Positions 27,476 through 38,397 of a DNA stretch of 64,000 nt are shown one piece after another. Source of the stretch: Rubrivivax sp. (lineage in GTDB: Bacteria; Pseudomonadota; Gammaproteobacteria; Burkholderiales; Burkholderiaceae_C); assembly GCA_016719535.1 (NCBI GenBank), contig JADJYX010000001.1, positions 992,001 through 1,056,000 on the forward strand, read 5' to 3'. A program made the position numbers and the translations under genes. The notes below the pieces were generated by a model. The model was not told the DNA's origin. It saw only the letters and a list, made by a program, of their open reading frames with translations, and did no database searches. Each line of letters starts with the position of its first letter. The stretch's first letter is position 1.

Positions 27476-29668
27476 TCAGGGCGCGCCGATGAACAGGTAG
27501 GCGTTGACCACGCCCGACAGCGAATGCGCCAGCCCCAGGTAGACGGGGCCGATCGGCGTATCGCCGCCGACATACAGCGCCAGCGAATGCAGCGTGCCGG
27601 TGTGCCGCGTGGCGACGAAGGGCGCGCCGATGCGCGCCACCTCGAGCGCCGCGCCCACGCGCAGGTCGCCGCGCAGGCCGGCCGGCATATTGCCGATGAC
27701 GCGTTCGGCGCGCACATGGCCATAGCGCAGCGAATCGCCCGCCACCTGGTTGGGCGAGTAGGCCGACAGGTTGAGGAAGCCGCCCAGCGCGGCGCCGTCG
27801 TAGACCGGCAAGCGCCCGCGCGGCGAGCCCGTCCACGCCAGCCGGCTGCCGATCACCCAGCGCTGCAGCGGCCAGGCCTGGCGCAGGTCCAGCGTGGCGC
27901 GCGTGTAGTCGGGGCCTTCGCCGTTGTTGTCGGTCAGCGCCAGCCGCAACGCCCAGCCGTCGGTGGGAAAGAAGCGCCGGCTCAGCCGGTCCAGGTCGAG
28001 CGACAGCGCCAGGCCCTGCTGCTGCACGGATCCACCCACCAGCAGCGGCAACCCGGTGACGAGCGACGGCTTCCAGCGCGTGCCGTGCACGCCCAGCCGC
28101 AGGTGGCCGAGGTAGCTGACCTTCATCCCCAGGCCCAGCGTGAGCCCGCTTTGTTCGATCACATATTCGGCGATGCGGTCGTCGCTGGCAAACAGGTCCA
28201 GCCGCTGGCGGCGGTACAGCGCCGAGCCATCGCCGAACCAGCGCGATGGCGTGGCCAGCGGCTGAAACCATTCGAGGCTGGCGCCGTTGGTGTTGCCCAG
28301 TTCGCCCACCGCCAGCAGCTCGCCGCCCCAGGCGTTGAGCCAGGTCTTGTGCCAGGCCACGCGCAGCGCGTAGCTGGCGCCCTGGCTGAGCGTGCTGCTC
28401 AGCGCCAGCCCCAGGCGCAGGTAGTCGGGGCCCCAGCGCTTCTCGGTGGCGTCGATGCGCAGCACGTTGCGCCGGCCGTCGCTGGCCAGGCTGTAGTCCA
28501 CCTGCTCGAAGTCGCCCTCGCCGAAGACGCGCACCAGGTCGCGGCCGAGCCGCGTGCTGTCCAGCAGCTCGCCGGGCTGCTGGCGCAGGTGGCGCTGCAC
28601 GGTGTCGGGGTGCACGCGGGCCAGCCCGGCCACCTCGATGGCGTCGACCCGGGGCGGCACGCGCGATCCCTGCTCGAAGCGCCGGCGCCACTCGGCGTAG
28701 GCCGCGGGCGGCAGCGACAGTTGCTGCAGCCGCGCCATCACGCCCTCGGCCGCGGTGCGGCCGCGGTCGGCGGTTTCGGCATGGCGTTCGAAATCGGCGG
28801 CCGTGATGCCGTCCAGGTCGGGCCGGATGTAGATGTCGCGCGGCGTCAGCGATGCGATCGAACGGGTGACGTTCTGCTCGGTGAGGATATTCACCATCTG
28901 TGCCGTGATCGTCAGCAGCGAGCCGACATCCTCGGCCTTGAGCAGTGGCGAGCCGACGTTGACGGCGATCACCACGTCGGGCCGGCAGAGGTCGCGCACC
29001 TCGGCCACCGGCAGGTTGTCGACCAGCCCGCCGTCGACCAGGCGGCGGCCGCCGATGTCGGCCGGTGCCATCAGCCCCGGCACCGACATGCTGGCGCGCA
29101 TGGCCTGCGTCAGCGGGCCCGAACGGAAGACCACGCGCTCGCCGCTGCCGATGTCGGTGGCGATCAGCGCCACCGGCAGCGCCAGCGTGGCGAGGTCGGG
29201 CTCGCCCAGGTCGGCGCGCACCAGCTGGTTGAAGAAGAGCTTGATCTTCTGGCCGGCCACCGCGCCCGGCGGCGCCGTCAGCCCCTGCGGCGTGACGCCG
29301 AGTTCGGTGCCGGGCAGGAAGCGCTGCACCAGCTGCTTGTTGCGCAGGCTCAGCTCGCGGTATTCGGTGCTGTCGAAGAAGAGGTCGCCCCAGTCGGCCA
29401 CCGTCAGCTCGCCGCGCATGCGCTCGGGGCTGGATCCTGCGGCCCAGGCGCCGGCCACCAGCGCGCCCATGCTGGTGCCGGCCACGCAGTGCACCGGCAC
29501 GCGCAGGCGTTCCAGCACCTCCAGCACGCCGATGTGCGCGGCGCCGCGCGCGCCGCCGCCGCCCAGCACGAGGCCGATGCGCGGCGCATCGGCCGCGGCG
29601 GCTGAAACGACTGCGCCGGCCAACAGGCCGGCGCAGAACCCACGGCAGAACAAACGAAGCGGCGTCAT
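27476..29668 (-). CDS. patatin-like phospholipase autotransporter, type Vd (PlpD-like)
   Basis: A 730-residue envelope protein. In order: signal peptide (1-26); patatin lipase domain (about 29-310) with oxyanion loop G-G-G-G-A-R-G, nucleophile S66 in GTSMG and D212 in DGG; one POTRA-like domain (about 340-410); and a C-terminal beta-barrel of the Omp85/surface-antigen type ending I-G-A-P. This order is that of PlpD-type proteins, in which the lipase passes to the cell surface through its own barrel. Both catalytic residues are present, so an active phospholipase A is expected. Followed leftward by the cysteine-lipoprotein gene, on the other strand. Confidence 0.9.
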   Translation of the reverse strand: MTPLRLFCRGFCAGLLAGAVVSAAAADAPRIGLVLGGGGARGAAHIGVLEVLERLRVPVHCVAGTSMGALVAGAWAAGSSPERMRGELTVADWGDLFFDSTEYRELSLRNKQLVQRFLPGTELGVTPQGLTAPPGAVAGQKIKLFFNQLVRADLGEPDLATLALPVALIATDIGSGERVVFRSGPLTQAMRASMSVPGLMAPADIGGRRLVDGGLVDNLPVAEVRDLCRPDVVIAVNVGSPLLKAEDVGSLLTITAQMVNILTEQNVTRSIASLTPRDIYIRPDLDGITAADFERHAETADRGRTAAEGVMARLQQLSLPPAAYAEWRRRFEQGSRVPPRVDAIEVAGLARVHPDTVQRHLRQQPGELLDSTRLGRDLVRVFGEGDFEQVDYSLASDGRRNVLRIDATEKRWGPDYLRLGLALSSTLSQGASYALRVAWHKTWLNAWGGELLAVGELGNTNGASLEWFQPLATPSRWFGDGSALYRRQRLDLFASDDRIAEYVIEQSGLTLGLGMKVSYLGHLRLGVHGTRWKPSLVTGLPLLVGGSVQQQGLALSLDLDRLSRRFFPTDGWALRLALTDNNGEGPDYTRATLDLRQAWPLQRWVIGSRLAWTGSPRGRLPVYDGAALGGFLNLSAYSPNQVAGDSLRYGHVRAERVIGNMPAGLRGDLRVGAALEVARIGAPFVATRHTGTLHSLALYVGGDTPIGPVYLGLAHSLSGVVNAYLFIGAP

Positions 29669-29695
29669 GCGCCGCGATTCTTGCCGAACGGCCGA

Positions 29696-30691
29696 TCAGT
29701 GCGTAAAGCCGATCGGGTTGCGCCGTGCACCGGCTTCGGGCAGGTCACGCACCTCGAGCGTGCCGCGCTGGTCCAGCCGCGCATTGCCGAAGGCCGTCAT
29801 CCAGCCGCGGCGCATCTCGCGCGGGGCCAGCTGCGCGCAGCGGTCGAGCACGGCTGCGGGCGGCTCGGGGTCGAACTGCCGCCCCCAGTCGTGGCGGCTG
29901 CGGATCGACTGGTAGAGCCGGCGGGCGATCGAGCGCGCGGCGTCGCGGTCGGGCGCCTGCACCTCGAACACGTTCATGCGGTTGAGGATGGGCTCGGGGA
30001 TGCAGCGCTCGTCGTTGGCGGTGGCCACCCAGATCACCTGGCTGGCGTCGATCGGCACCTCGGCAAACTCGTCGGTGAAGGCCTGCGCGGTATCGTGTTC
30101 CAGCAGGCTGTAGAGCGCGCCCAGCGGGTCGTAGGCATGCTCGCCGCGGGCCTTGTCGATCTCGTCGACCACCATCACCGGGTTGGCATACTGGCCGTCG
30201 ACGAGCGTCTCGAAGACCTTGCCCGGGCGTGCGCCCTTCCACTGCGACGAGGCGCCGCTGAGCACCCAGCCGGCGGTCAGGCTGCTCATCGAGATGAAGC
30301 CCAGCCCGGTGCCCAGCAGCTGCGCCACCTCGCGTGCGAAATGCGTCTTGCCGATGCCCGGCGGGCCCAGCAGCAGCATGGGCGTGATCTCGAGCGCATC
30401 GTTGCTGTGCTCGCACAGCGCGAGCTGGCGCCGCACGTCGTCGAGCACCTCGCCAAAATTGGGCAGCTCGTCGTACAGGTGCTCCATCGCCGGCAGCCCC
30501 GAGGGCTTGACCTGAAAGCGTTCGGCGCCCTTTTCGAGCATGCGCTCGTAGGTGGCGCGCAGCGTCTCGTGCTCGCGCTGCGGCAGCTTGTCGAGGCGCT
30601 TCTCGACGTCACCGACGCGATAGACGCTGCGCATGCTGGCGATCGGCAGGCGACCGCGCGCGAAGGGGACCAGTTGATTGCCGCTGCTCAT
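29696..30691 (-). CDS. Lon-like AAA+ ATPase without protease domain
   Basis: A 331-residue cytoplasmic AAA+ protein. Walker A GPPGIGKT is at 109-116, Walker B V-M-V-V-D-E-I-D-K near 165, sensor 1 in V-A-T-A-N-D, and an arginine-rich sensor 2 region toward the end. The core is closest to the ATPase module of Lon, but no N-terminal LAN domain nor Ser-Lys protease domain follows. Such stand-alone modules remodel partner proteins that are not identifiable here. Start at 30691 is preferred because GGAG precedes it; an in-frame ATG at 30721 has no ribosome site. A 770-base empty region lies upstream. Confidence 0.82.
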   Translation of the reverse strand: MSSGNQLVPFARGRLPIASMRSVYRVGDVEKRLDKLPQREHETLRATYERMLEKGAERFQVKPSGLPAMEHLYDELPNFGEVLDDVRRQLALCEHSNDALEITPMLLLGPPGIGKTHFAREVAQLLGTGLGFISMSSLTAGWVLSGASSQWKGARPGKVFETLVDGQYANPVMVVDEIDKARGEHAYDPLGALYSLLEHDTAQAFTDEFAEVPIDASQVIWVATANDERCIPEPILNRMNVFEVQAPDRDAARSIARRLYQSIRSRHDWGRQFDPEPPAAVLDRCAQLAPREMRRGWMTAFGNARLDQRGTLEVRDLPEAGARRNPIGFTH

Positions 30692-31458
30692 GCAAGTGAC
30701 TCCCGGGTCGTTCATGGACATTCAAGCAAAGCGTGCCACAAGCACAACCCGGAACAACACCCGGGAGGCCCCGCATTCCTGCGCTTTGCGCCGCATGGGT
30801 CACAGCATGTTGCGTGCCGGCGCGTTGGCAGCCGACGGGGAGGACTGCCAGCAATGGCCGAAGATCCGGGATCGGTCCGCTGACGGCGCTTTGCCGTCTT
30901 TCGCTGGTGCCTCTGCCGTGCAGGCAGGCCTGCGAGCCGGCGGGTTCGGCCCCGCGGCGCCTACTTGCTTTGCGGGTGCAAGCTAGGCAGGCGAGCCCCT
31001 TCACGCCAACACCCCCGGCTCGTCGGCGGTGATCGATCGCCGCGCTGCGCTGCGCTCCGCTGGTCACTTCTCGCGGAGCCTCGTCGACAGTCCCACGACC
31101 TTTCACCGACGCAGGCGCGGCCCGCGCCGCCCTGGACCACCAGCCATCGGCATGCCACCCGCTCCTGCGCATGGGTCCGGCTGGTCGTCCAGCGTGACGT
31201 CACCGCGTTCCTGCTGTCGGTCGAAAGCGTCGGGACTGTCGAGCAAGCCTTTGCGAGAGCATCAGGTCACCACCGGCTCGGCGGCAGCGATGCGCACCCG
31301 ACAGCCGGGGGAGTCGCATTCGAGGCGCTTTCGCCGCGCGCCGTCACCCGCAAAGAGAACTGACTCACCGGCCGACTGGCCGGGGGCATCAGCAGGCCAG
31401 ACCAAAGTCATGCGACGCAACGGCGACAGGCTGCAATGCGCCGTCAGCCGCCCTCCAC
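30692..31458. other. gene-free 767-base region
   Basis: No open frame here has a believable start, codon use or family resemblance. It contains a hairpin (GACGGC 30882-30887, GCCGTC 30893-30898) followed by TCTTTC on the plus strand. A second perfect hairpin (CCGGCC 31367-31372, GGCCGG 31377-31382) lies about 75 bases past the stop of the leftward operon that ends at 31459. The latter could help end that transcript but lacks a T-run. The promoter of the AAA+ gene is presumably near 30700-30780. Confidence 0.5.
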
Positions 31459-32160
31459 TTAGAACGTCAGCTTGAACCCTGCCGTGACCAGGCGCGCCTT
31501 CTCGGCTTCGGTCTGACGGCCGTAGGACACATCGAAGAAGGCGCGCTCCGGCACCAGCGTCAGCCGCGCGGCCAGGTTCCACCAGCGGTCGCCGCGATCG
31601 TCGCCGAAGACCTCGCCCATCGGCGCGAGTGTCAGGCCGCCGATGGCGTAGCCGTCGTGCTCCCAGGCCAGGTTCCAGGTGGTGATGGTGCGGCGCGGTT
31701 CGCGCTCGCGCACATGGCCGAGATTCAGGTGCAAGGTGCCGGGGCCGGCACCGACGCTGGCGACCAGGGTCGCGAAGTGGTCGCTGCGGCGCCAGTGGCT
31801 GCCATCGCGGGCGGCGCCGACGCCCCAGGCCAGGGCCAGCGCCGGTGCGCCGTCACCCTCACCGGCCCACAGCCCGGTCTTGCCGCCGATGCCAGCGCTG
31901 CGGCTGCGCTCGCCGGCGGTGCGCGCCCAGGCCAGGCCCAGGCCGACCTGGCTGTTGAAGCCGATGCCGCAGTTGGCGGCCAGGCCGTTTTCGGTGCCGG
32001 TCTCGCCCTGCACGCGCAGGCGCTGCTGCACCCCCTCGATCTCGCAGGCACCGCGGTCGAGCAGGCCGGCATCCTCGGTCTGCAGCGGACGACCGGCGAG
32101 CGAGGGCAGGGTCAGTGTCAGCGCGCCGAGCGCGATGGCCAGTCGGGTCTGCGGGGGCAT
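31459..32160 (-). CDS. outer-membrane protein, MetA-type phenol-degradation/channel family (putative)
   Basis: A 233-residue exported protein with signal peptide cleavage near S-L-A-G (residue 23). The mature start R-P-L-Q-T-E-D-A-G and alternating hydrophobic strands ending K-L-T-F with a terminal phenylalanine suggest a small outer-membrane beta-barrel, most like proteins placed in the MetA phenol-degradation channel family. It starts 47 bases after the gspF stop in the same direction, so it is probably read as the last gene of the type II secretion operon. No role in secretion is established. Confidence 0.65.
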   Translation of the reverse strand: MPPQTRLAIALGALTLTLPSLAGRPLQTEDAGLLDRGACEIEGVQQRLRVQGETGTENGLAANCGIGFNSQVGLGLAWARTAGERSRSAGIGGKTGLWAGEGDGAPALALAWGVGAARDGSHWRRSDHFATLVASVGAGPGTLHLNLGHVREREPRRTITTWNLAWEHDGYAIGGLTLAPMGEVFGDDRGDRWWNLAARLTLVPERAFFDVSYGRQTEAEKARLVTAGFKLTF

Positions 32161-32207
32161 GGTCGGGTCTCCAGAGCGGATGGTCGCGTTATCGACCCGC
32201 GCCGGGA

Positions 32208-33425
32208 CTACTTGACCCAGGTGTTGAGCTGGATGATGGGCAGCAGCACGGCCAGCACGATCAGCATCACCACGCCGCCCATGACGACGATGAGCAGCGG
32301 CTCGAGGATGGTGGCCACCGCCATCGCCCGGCGCTGCACTTCGGACGACAACTGCGTGGCCGCACGCTGCAGCATCAGCGGCAGCTGCCCGGTCTGTTCG
32401 CCCAGCCGGGCAAACATCGCCAGCAGCCCCGGGAAGCGCTTCTTGCCGGCCAGCGCGCTGGCCAGCGGCGCGCCCTCGCGCACCAGCACCAGCGCATCCA
32501 GCGCATCGGCGCGCATGGCGCGGTTGCCCAGCGTCTCGGCCGCCGCCTGCAAGGCCTTGAGGATGGGCACGCCGGCACCGGCCAGCATGGCCAGCGTGCC
32601 GCCGAAGCGCGCCGCGTTGTAGCCGCGCGCCAGCCGCCCCACCAGCGGCAGGCGCAGGAAGAGCGCGTCGCTGCGCTCGCGGAAGGCCTCGCCGCGGCGC
32701 GCCAGCAGCAGCAGCACGGTGCCGCCGCCGGCCGCCAGCGCCACCGCCCAGCCCCACTGGCGCACGAAGGCGCTGAGCGCGAGCATCGCCACCGTCAGCC
32801 CCGGCAGCGCGCGCTTGGAACTGGTGAAGACCGATGCCACCTGCGGCACCACGTAGGTGACGAGAAAGGTCACGATCACCAGCGCGATCACCGACACGAT
32901 GGCCGGGTAGAGCATCGCGCCCAGCAGACGCGCGCGCAGCGCCTGGCGCTGTTCGAGGTCGTCGGCCAGGCGTTCGAGCACGGCACCCAGTGCCCCGCTC
33001 TGCTCGCCGGCGGCGACCACGGCGCGGTAGACGTCGTCGAATTCGCGCGGCGCCGTGCCCAGCGCGCGGGCGAAGCTGCTGCCGGCGTTGACCTCGCTCT
33101 TCAGGTGCGACAGCAGCTCGCGCTGGCGCGCATCCTCGCTCTCGTCGGCCAGCGCGGTGAGCGCACGTTCCAGCGGCAGGCCCGAGCCCACCAGGCCGGC
33201 AAGCTGGCGTGTCCACACCGTGAGCCCGCTGCCGCCGAAGACACGCCGCGTGAAGCGCACGCTGCCGCTGGGGCCGGTGCTGGCTTCGGCCACCGGCGTG
33301 ACGGCCAGCGGCACCAGGGCCTGTGCCCGCAGCTGCGCGCGCGCGGCCTTGGCGCTGTCGGCCTCGACCAGGCCCCTGGCGGCCTTGCCTTCGACATCCA
33401 GCGCGTCGTACCGATAGGCGGGCAT
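32208..33425 (-). CDS. gspF: type II secretion inner-membrane platform protein GspF
   Basis: Polytopic inner-membrane protein of 405 residues that forms the assembly platform for the pseudopilus and contacts the GspE ATPase. Two homologous cytoplasmic domains (about 70-190 and 275-390) each precede transmembrane helices near 170-195, 215-240 and 375-400, the standard GspF/PilC layout. The start lies 4 bases from the gspE stop. The beginning, P-A-Y-R-Y-D-A-L-D-V-E-G, is typical. Confidence 0.95.
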   Translation of the reverse strand: MPAYRYDALDVEGKAARGLVEADSAKAARAQLRAQALVPLAVTPVAEASTGPSGSVRFTRRVFGGSGLTVWTRQLAGLVGSGLPLERALTALADESEDARQRELLSHLKSEVNAGSSFARALGTAPREFDDVYRAVVAAGEQSGALGAVLERLADDLEQRQALRARLLGAMLYPAIVSVIALVIVTFLVTYVVPQVASVFTSSKRALPGLTVAMLALSAFVRQWGWAVALAAGGGTVLLLLARRGEAFRERSDALFLRLPLVGRLARGYNAARFGGTLAMLAGAGVPILKALQAAAETLGNRAMRADALDALVLVREGAPLASALAGKKRFPGLLAMFARLGEQTGQLPLMLQRAATQLSSEVQRRAMAVATILEPLLIVVMGGVVMLIVLAVLLPIIQLNTWVK

Positions 33426-33429
33426 CGCT

Positions 33430-34851
<1,422 letters not shown>

Positions 34852-34856
34852 GGCGG

Positions 34857-37043
34857 TCAGGGTGCGAACTGCGGCGGCTGCTGCCGCGGTGCCGGCTCGG
34901 CCGGCGCCGACGCCGGTGGTTCGAAAGGTGCGATCGGCACCGCGCTGCCCGGGGTGGACGGCGGCAGCACCGGCGAGCGGTCGATCGGCAGCACGAAGCT
35001 CGATGCCGGCTGGCCGCCGATCTGGCGCGCGCGGATCTGTTCGTAGCGGTCGTTGGACAGGCGCAGCTGGGCGTCGGCGTCGCGCATCACGATCGGACGC
35101 AGGAAGACCATCAGGTTGGTGCGCTTGCGCTCGCGGCTCTCGCTGCGGAACAGGTGGCCCAGCAGCGGGATGTCGCCCAGCAGCGGCACCTTGCTCTGCG
35201 TGGTGGAGTAGGTGTCCTCGATGAGCCCGCCCAGCACCAGGATCTGGCCGTCGTCCACCGTCACCGTGCCCTCGATCGAGCGCTTGGTGGTCGACGGGCC
35301 GGCGTTGCTGGTGCCGGCCGCGGTGGTGCTCTTGACCGCGCTCTGCTCCTGGTAGATCTGCATCCGGATGGCACCCCCTTCGCCGATCTGCGGCTTGATG
35401 CGCAGCGTGATGCCGACATCCTTGCGCTCGATGGTCTGGAAGGGGTTGGCGGTGCCGGTATTGGTGTTGGTGAACTGGCCGGTGATGAAGGGCACGTTCT
35501 CGCCGACGACGATCTTCGCTTCCTCGTTGTCCAGCGTGATCAGGTTGGGCGTGCTGACGATGTTGGTCTGCGTGCGGCTCTGCAGCAGGCGCAGGATGGC
35601 CGACAGCGAGGCCACGCCGTCGATCACGCGCGCCAGCCCGATATTCAGTCCGCTGCCCAGCGTCAGGTTGCCCTGCGCCAGGCCGGAGTTGATGCTGACG
35701 ATATTCGGTGCGGCGCCGCTGCTCAGGCTCTGCACGGCGTTGATGTCGTTGTTGCCGCTGCGGCCCAGCACGCCCAGCCACTCGAAGCCGAAGTCGGCCG
35801 CGTCGCCGCCGGCCACCTCGACGATCATGCTTTCGATGTAGACCTGCGCGCGGCGCGTGTCGAGCTGGTCGATCATCGCGCGCACCTGCCGGTACAGCGG
35901 TTCGGCCGCGGTGATGACGAGCGAATTGGTCGACGGGTCGGCCTGGATGAAGCCGCCGGTCTGCGGCTGTGCCGCGGCCGATACCGGTGCCGTGGCCTGC
36001 GCGCTGGCGCTGCCGCCGGTGCCTGTCTGCGAGGCGGAGGTGACCGCGGTGGTCTGCGTCAGCGGCGACGGCGCGCTGACGCCGCCGCCCGTGCCGCCGC
36101 CCGCGGTGCCGGCGCTGGCCGCGAAGGCGGCACGCAGCACGGTGGCGAGCCGGGTGGCATCGGCATTCTTCAGGTGCACCACCCACATGCCGGGTGCGCC
36201 GGGCACGCCGCCGCCGGCGGCCGGGCGGTCGAGCTTGGCCACCGCCACGCGCACGGCCGCCATCTTGGTCGGGTTGCCGGTGCGCACGATGAGCGAATTG
36301 GTGCGCGCGTCGGCCAGCACCGTGGTGGCGCCGGCGGCCTGCACGACGCCGGGCATGGCCACCACCGGGCCGCTGTCGGCCAGGCGCTGCACCACGGTGG
36401 CGATGTCGCTGGCCACCACGTGCTGCAGCGGGATCACGTCGACCTCGCTGGCCGCCGGCTGGTCGAGCGCGGCGATGATCTTGGCGATGCGCTGCAGGTT
36501 CTCGGCATAGTCGGTGATGACCAGCGAGCTGTTGCCGGGGCTGGCATTGATGGTGTTGTTGGCGCTGATCAGCGGCCGCAGCACCGCCACCAGGTTGTTC
36601 GGGTTTTCGTGCCGCAGCGTGAAGATCTGCGTGATGACCTGGTCGCCCTTGCGCGAGACCTCGCCCACCGACACCGTGCTCGTCTGCAGCTTGGCGTCGG
36701 CCTCGGGCACCACCTTCAGCAGGCCGCCGCTTTCGACCACCGCGAAGCCCAGCCCGCGCAGCGCCGACAGGTAGCCCTGGTAGGCCTCGGCCACGCTTTG
36801 CGGCTGTTCGCTGTAGACGGTGATGCTGCCGCGCACGCGCGGGTCGACGGCGATCTGGCGGTCGATCATGGCCGCGAAGGCGCGCGTCACCGCCTCGATG
36901 TCGGCGTTGACAAAATTCACCGTCACCGGCGCGCGGCTGCGCCCGGGGGTCGGCTGGCCGTGCACCGGCGGCAGCGCCAGCACCAGGGCCAGCGCCAGGC
37001 TGGTCAGGCGGGCGGTGTGGGGTCGAGCGCGGGTCATTCTCAT
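34857..37043 (-). CDS. gspD: type II secretion secretin GspD
   Basis: Outer-membrane secretin of 728 residues through which folded exoproteins leave. It has a signal peptide (1-30), N0-N3 periplasmic ring domains (about 40-420) with a Gly/Thr/Ser-rich insertion around residues 310-355, and the secretin domain ending in the conserved [14 protein letters not shown] block. A Pro/Ala-rich C-terminal tail follows. ATG 37043 overlaps the gspN stop (ATGA); a second ATG two codons in is also possible. A pilotin gene is not evident in the window. Confidence 0.95.
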   Translation of the reverse strand: MRMTRARPHTARLTSLALALVLALPPVHGQPTPGRSRAPVTVNFVNADIEAVTRAFAAMIDRQIAVDPRVRGSITVYSEQPQSVAEAYQGYLSALRGLGFAVVESGGLLKVVPEADAKLQTSTVSVGEVSRKGDQVITQIFTLRHENPNNLVAVLRPLISANNTINASPGNSSLVITDYAENLQRIAKIIAALDQPAASEVDVIPLQHVVASDIATVVQRLADSGPVVAMPGVVQAAGATTVLADARTNSLIVRTGNPTKMAAVRVAVAKLDRPAAGGGVPGAPGMWVVHLKNADATRLATVLRAAFAASAGTAGGGTGGGVSAPSPLTQTTAVTSASQTGTGGSASAQATAPVSAAAQPQTGGFIQADPSTNSLVITAAEPLYRQVRAMIDQLDTRRAQVYIESMIVEVAGGDAADFGFEWLGVLGRSGNNDINAVQSLSSGAAPNIVSINSGLAQGNLTLGSGLNIGLARVIDGVASLSAILRLLQSRTQTNIVSTPNLITLDNEEAKIVVGENVPFITGQFTNTNTGTANPFQTIERKDVGITLRIKPQIGEGGAIRMQIYQEQSAVKSTTAAGTSNAGPSTTKRSIEGTVTVDDGQILVLGGLIEDTYSTTQSKVPLLGDIPLLGHLFRSESRERKRTNLMVFLRPIVMRDADAQLRLSNDRYEQIRARQIGGQPASSFVLPIDRSPVLPPSTPGSAVPIAPFEPPASAPAEPAPRQQPPQFAP

Positions 37044-37891
37044 CCGATCGCGAGGAGGGCCAGCGCACCTTGCCGCTGGCCCAGGAGGTTGAGCAGATTG
37101 TTCAGCATCGCTTCGCTGCCGGCATCGGCCTGCGCCTGGCCGCGAAAGCGCAGCGTGGGCCCGGCCCACTGGCCGCTGCCGGCCAGGCGCAGCGGGCCCT
37201 GCAGCGTATCCAGCACCAGCCGCGCGCCGCCGGGGCCGCTGCCGTCGCCGCTGATGACGAGGCGGTAGCTGCCCAGCGTGTCGAGCGCGCTCAGCGCCGA
37301 CGACAGCCCCAGCAGTTCCAGCTCGGCACGGCCCGCCAGGCGCCAGCGGCCCTGCACGGTCTCGACGCTCAGGCCGTCGGCCCACAGCCGCGCTGCGCCA
37401 CCCAGGCGCAGTGTATTGAAGGGCGCGCCCAGCCCGCTCAGCCAGCCGGCCGGCCAGTGGCCGACGGCCTGGCGGCCGGGCGGCAGGCTGACGCGCTGGC
37501 GGTCGATGCCGGGTTCGATGCGCAGCCGCAGGGTGCCGTCGATGCAGCAGGCGTGGCGCAGCTGCAGTTCCAGCTGCCGCCACTGCCCCGGCGCGCGGCC
37601 GATCGACCAGTGCAGGCGGCCGGGCAGGGCGCTGGCATCGCGGCTGCCCGGGCCGCCGCCCAGCACCGCCACCGCGCTGCCCGACCACAGCGTGCCGCGC
37701 GCATCGGCCAGCAGCAGCCGCTGGTCGGTGGTGTCGGCGATCCAGCGCGCCAGCCAGTGGGCCGGTGCCTGCGCCGCCGCGGCCAGCAGGGCGCCGAAGA
37801 AGGCGCCGGCCAGCGCCCAGGGCCAGGCGCGCCGTCTGCCGGTTGCATCCCGGACGGGGCGGGCGGTGCGGGTCAGGCGCAGGCGCTGCAT
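37040..37891 (-). CDS. gspN: type II secretion protein GspN
   Basis: A 283-residue bitopic inner-membrane protein: an Arg-rich cytoplasmic start, one helix at about residues 24-46 and a periplasmic domain to the end. Sequence identity across GspN proteins is low; the call rests on the hydrophobic pattern, a [12 protein letters not shown] block, and the place between gspM and gspD. It is an accessory subunit absent from some type II systems. It starts 5 bases after gspM and its stop overlaps the gspD start. Confidence 0.85.
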   Translation of the reverse strand: MQRLRLTRTARPVRDATGRRRAWPWALAGAFFGALLAAAAQAPAHWLARWIADTTDQRLLLADARGTLWSGSAVAVLGGGPGSRDASALPGRLHWSIGRAPGQWRQLELQLRHACCIDGTLRLRIEPGIDRQRVSLPPGRQAVGHWPAGWLSGLGAPFNTLRLGGAARLWADGLSVETVQGRWRLAGRAELELLGLSSALSALDTLGSYRLVISGDGSGPGGARLVLDTLQGPLRLAGSGQWAGPTLRFRGQAQADAGSEAMLNNLLNLLGQRQGALALLAIG

Positions 37892-37896
37892 GCCGA

Positions 37897-38397
37897 TCAG
37901 CTGCCGGGCAGGGCGACGACGACGGTGCCCGACAGGCCTTCTTCGTCGCGCGTGAGCCTGACCTCGACGGCACGCGCACGCGCGCTGCCGCGCACCTCGG
38001 CCAGCCAGTTGCGCAGGTCGTCGCCGCTGGCGCCGTCGAGCGTCAGCACCGCGCGCTCGCCCTGTTCGACCAGGCGGGCCTTGTCGCCCAGGCGCCCGCT
38101 GGCAGCCTGCAGCGCCGCACTGGCCTGCGGCCGCGGCAGCGCCGGCGTGGCGCGCAGCGCCTGCGCGTCGGCGGCCTGGGCCTGCATGGCCTGCAGCTGG
38201 GCGTCCAGCGCGTCCAGCCGCGCCGGCGCGTCGCGCATGGTGCGCCAGGCCGGCTGCAGCGCCAGCGCCCACAGCAGGTAGCCGCCCAGCACCCCGGCGG
38301 CCAGCAGCAGCAGCCGGCGCTCGCGCGCATCGCGCGCCGCCCAGGCGGTGCGCAGCGGCTGCAGGCGCTGCCCGAGCCTCTCGCGTGTGCTGTTCAC
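37897..38397 (-). CDS. gspM: type II secretion protein GspM
   Basis: A 166-residue inner-membrane protein with one helix at about residues 27-45, a coiled-coil of Ala/Gln/Leu-rich heptads (about 55-90) and a ferredoxin-like periplasmic domain. GspM pairs with GspL to link the ATPase to the periplasmic part of the machine. The start is GTG at 38397, overlapping the gspL stop (GTGA), which supports translational coupling of the L-M pair. Confidence 0.88.
   Translation of the reverse strand: MNSTRERLGQRLQPLRTAWAARDARERRLLLLAAGVLGGYLLWALALQPAWRTMRDAPARLDALDAQLQAMQAQAADAQALRATPALPRPQASAALQAASGRLGDKARLVEQGERAVLTLDGASGDDLRNWLAEVRGSARARAVEVRLTRDEEGLSGTVVVALPGS

Noticed and set aside
30726..30738. 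A sigma-54-like TGGCAC...TTTGC element upstream of the Lon-like ATPase
   Set aside because: The spacing between GG and GC is 8 bases, not the required 10.
30882..30905. Hairpin GACGGC/GCCGTC followed by TCTTTC as an intrinsic terminator
   Set aside because: The stem is only 6 bp, the T-run is interrupted and no plus-strand gene lies upstream to be terminated.
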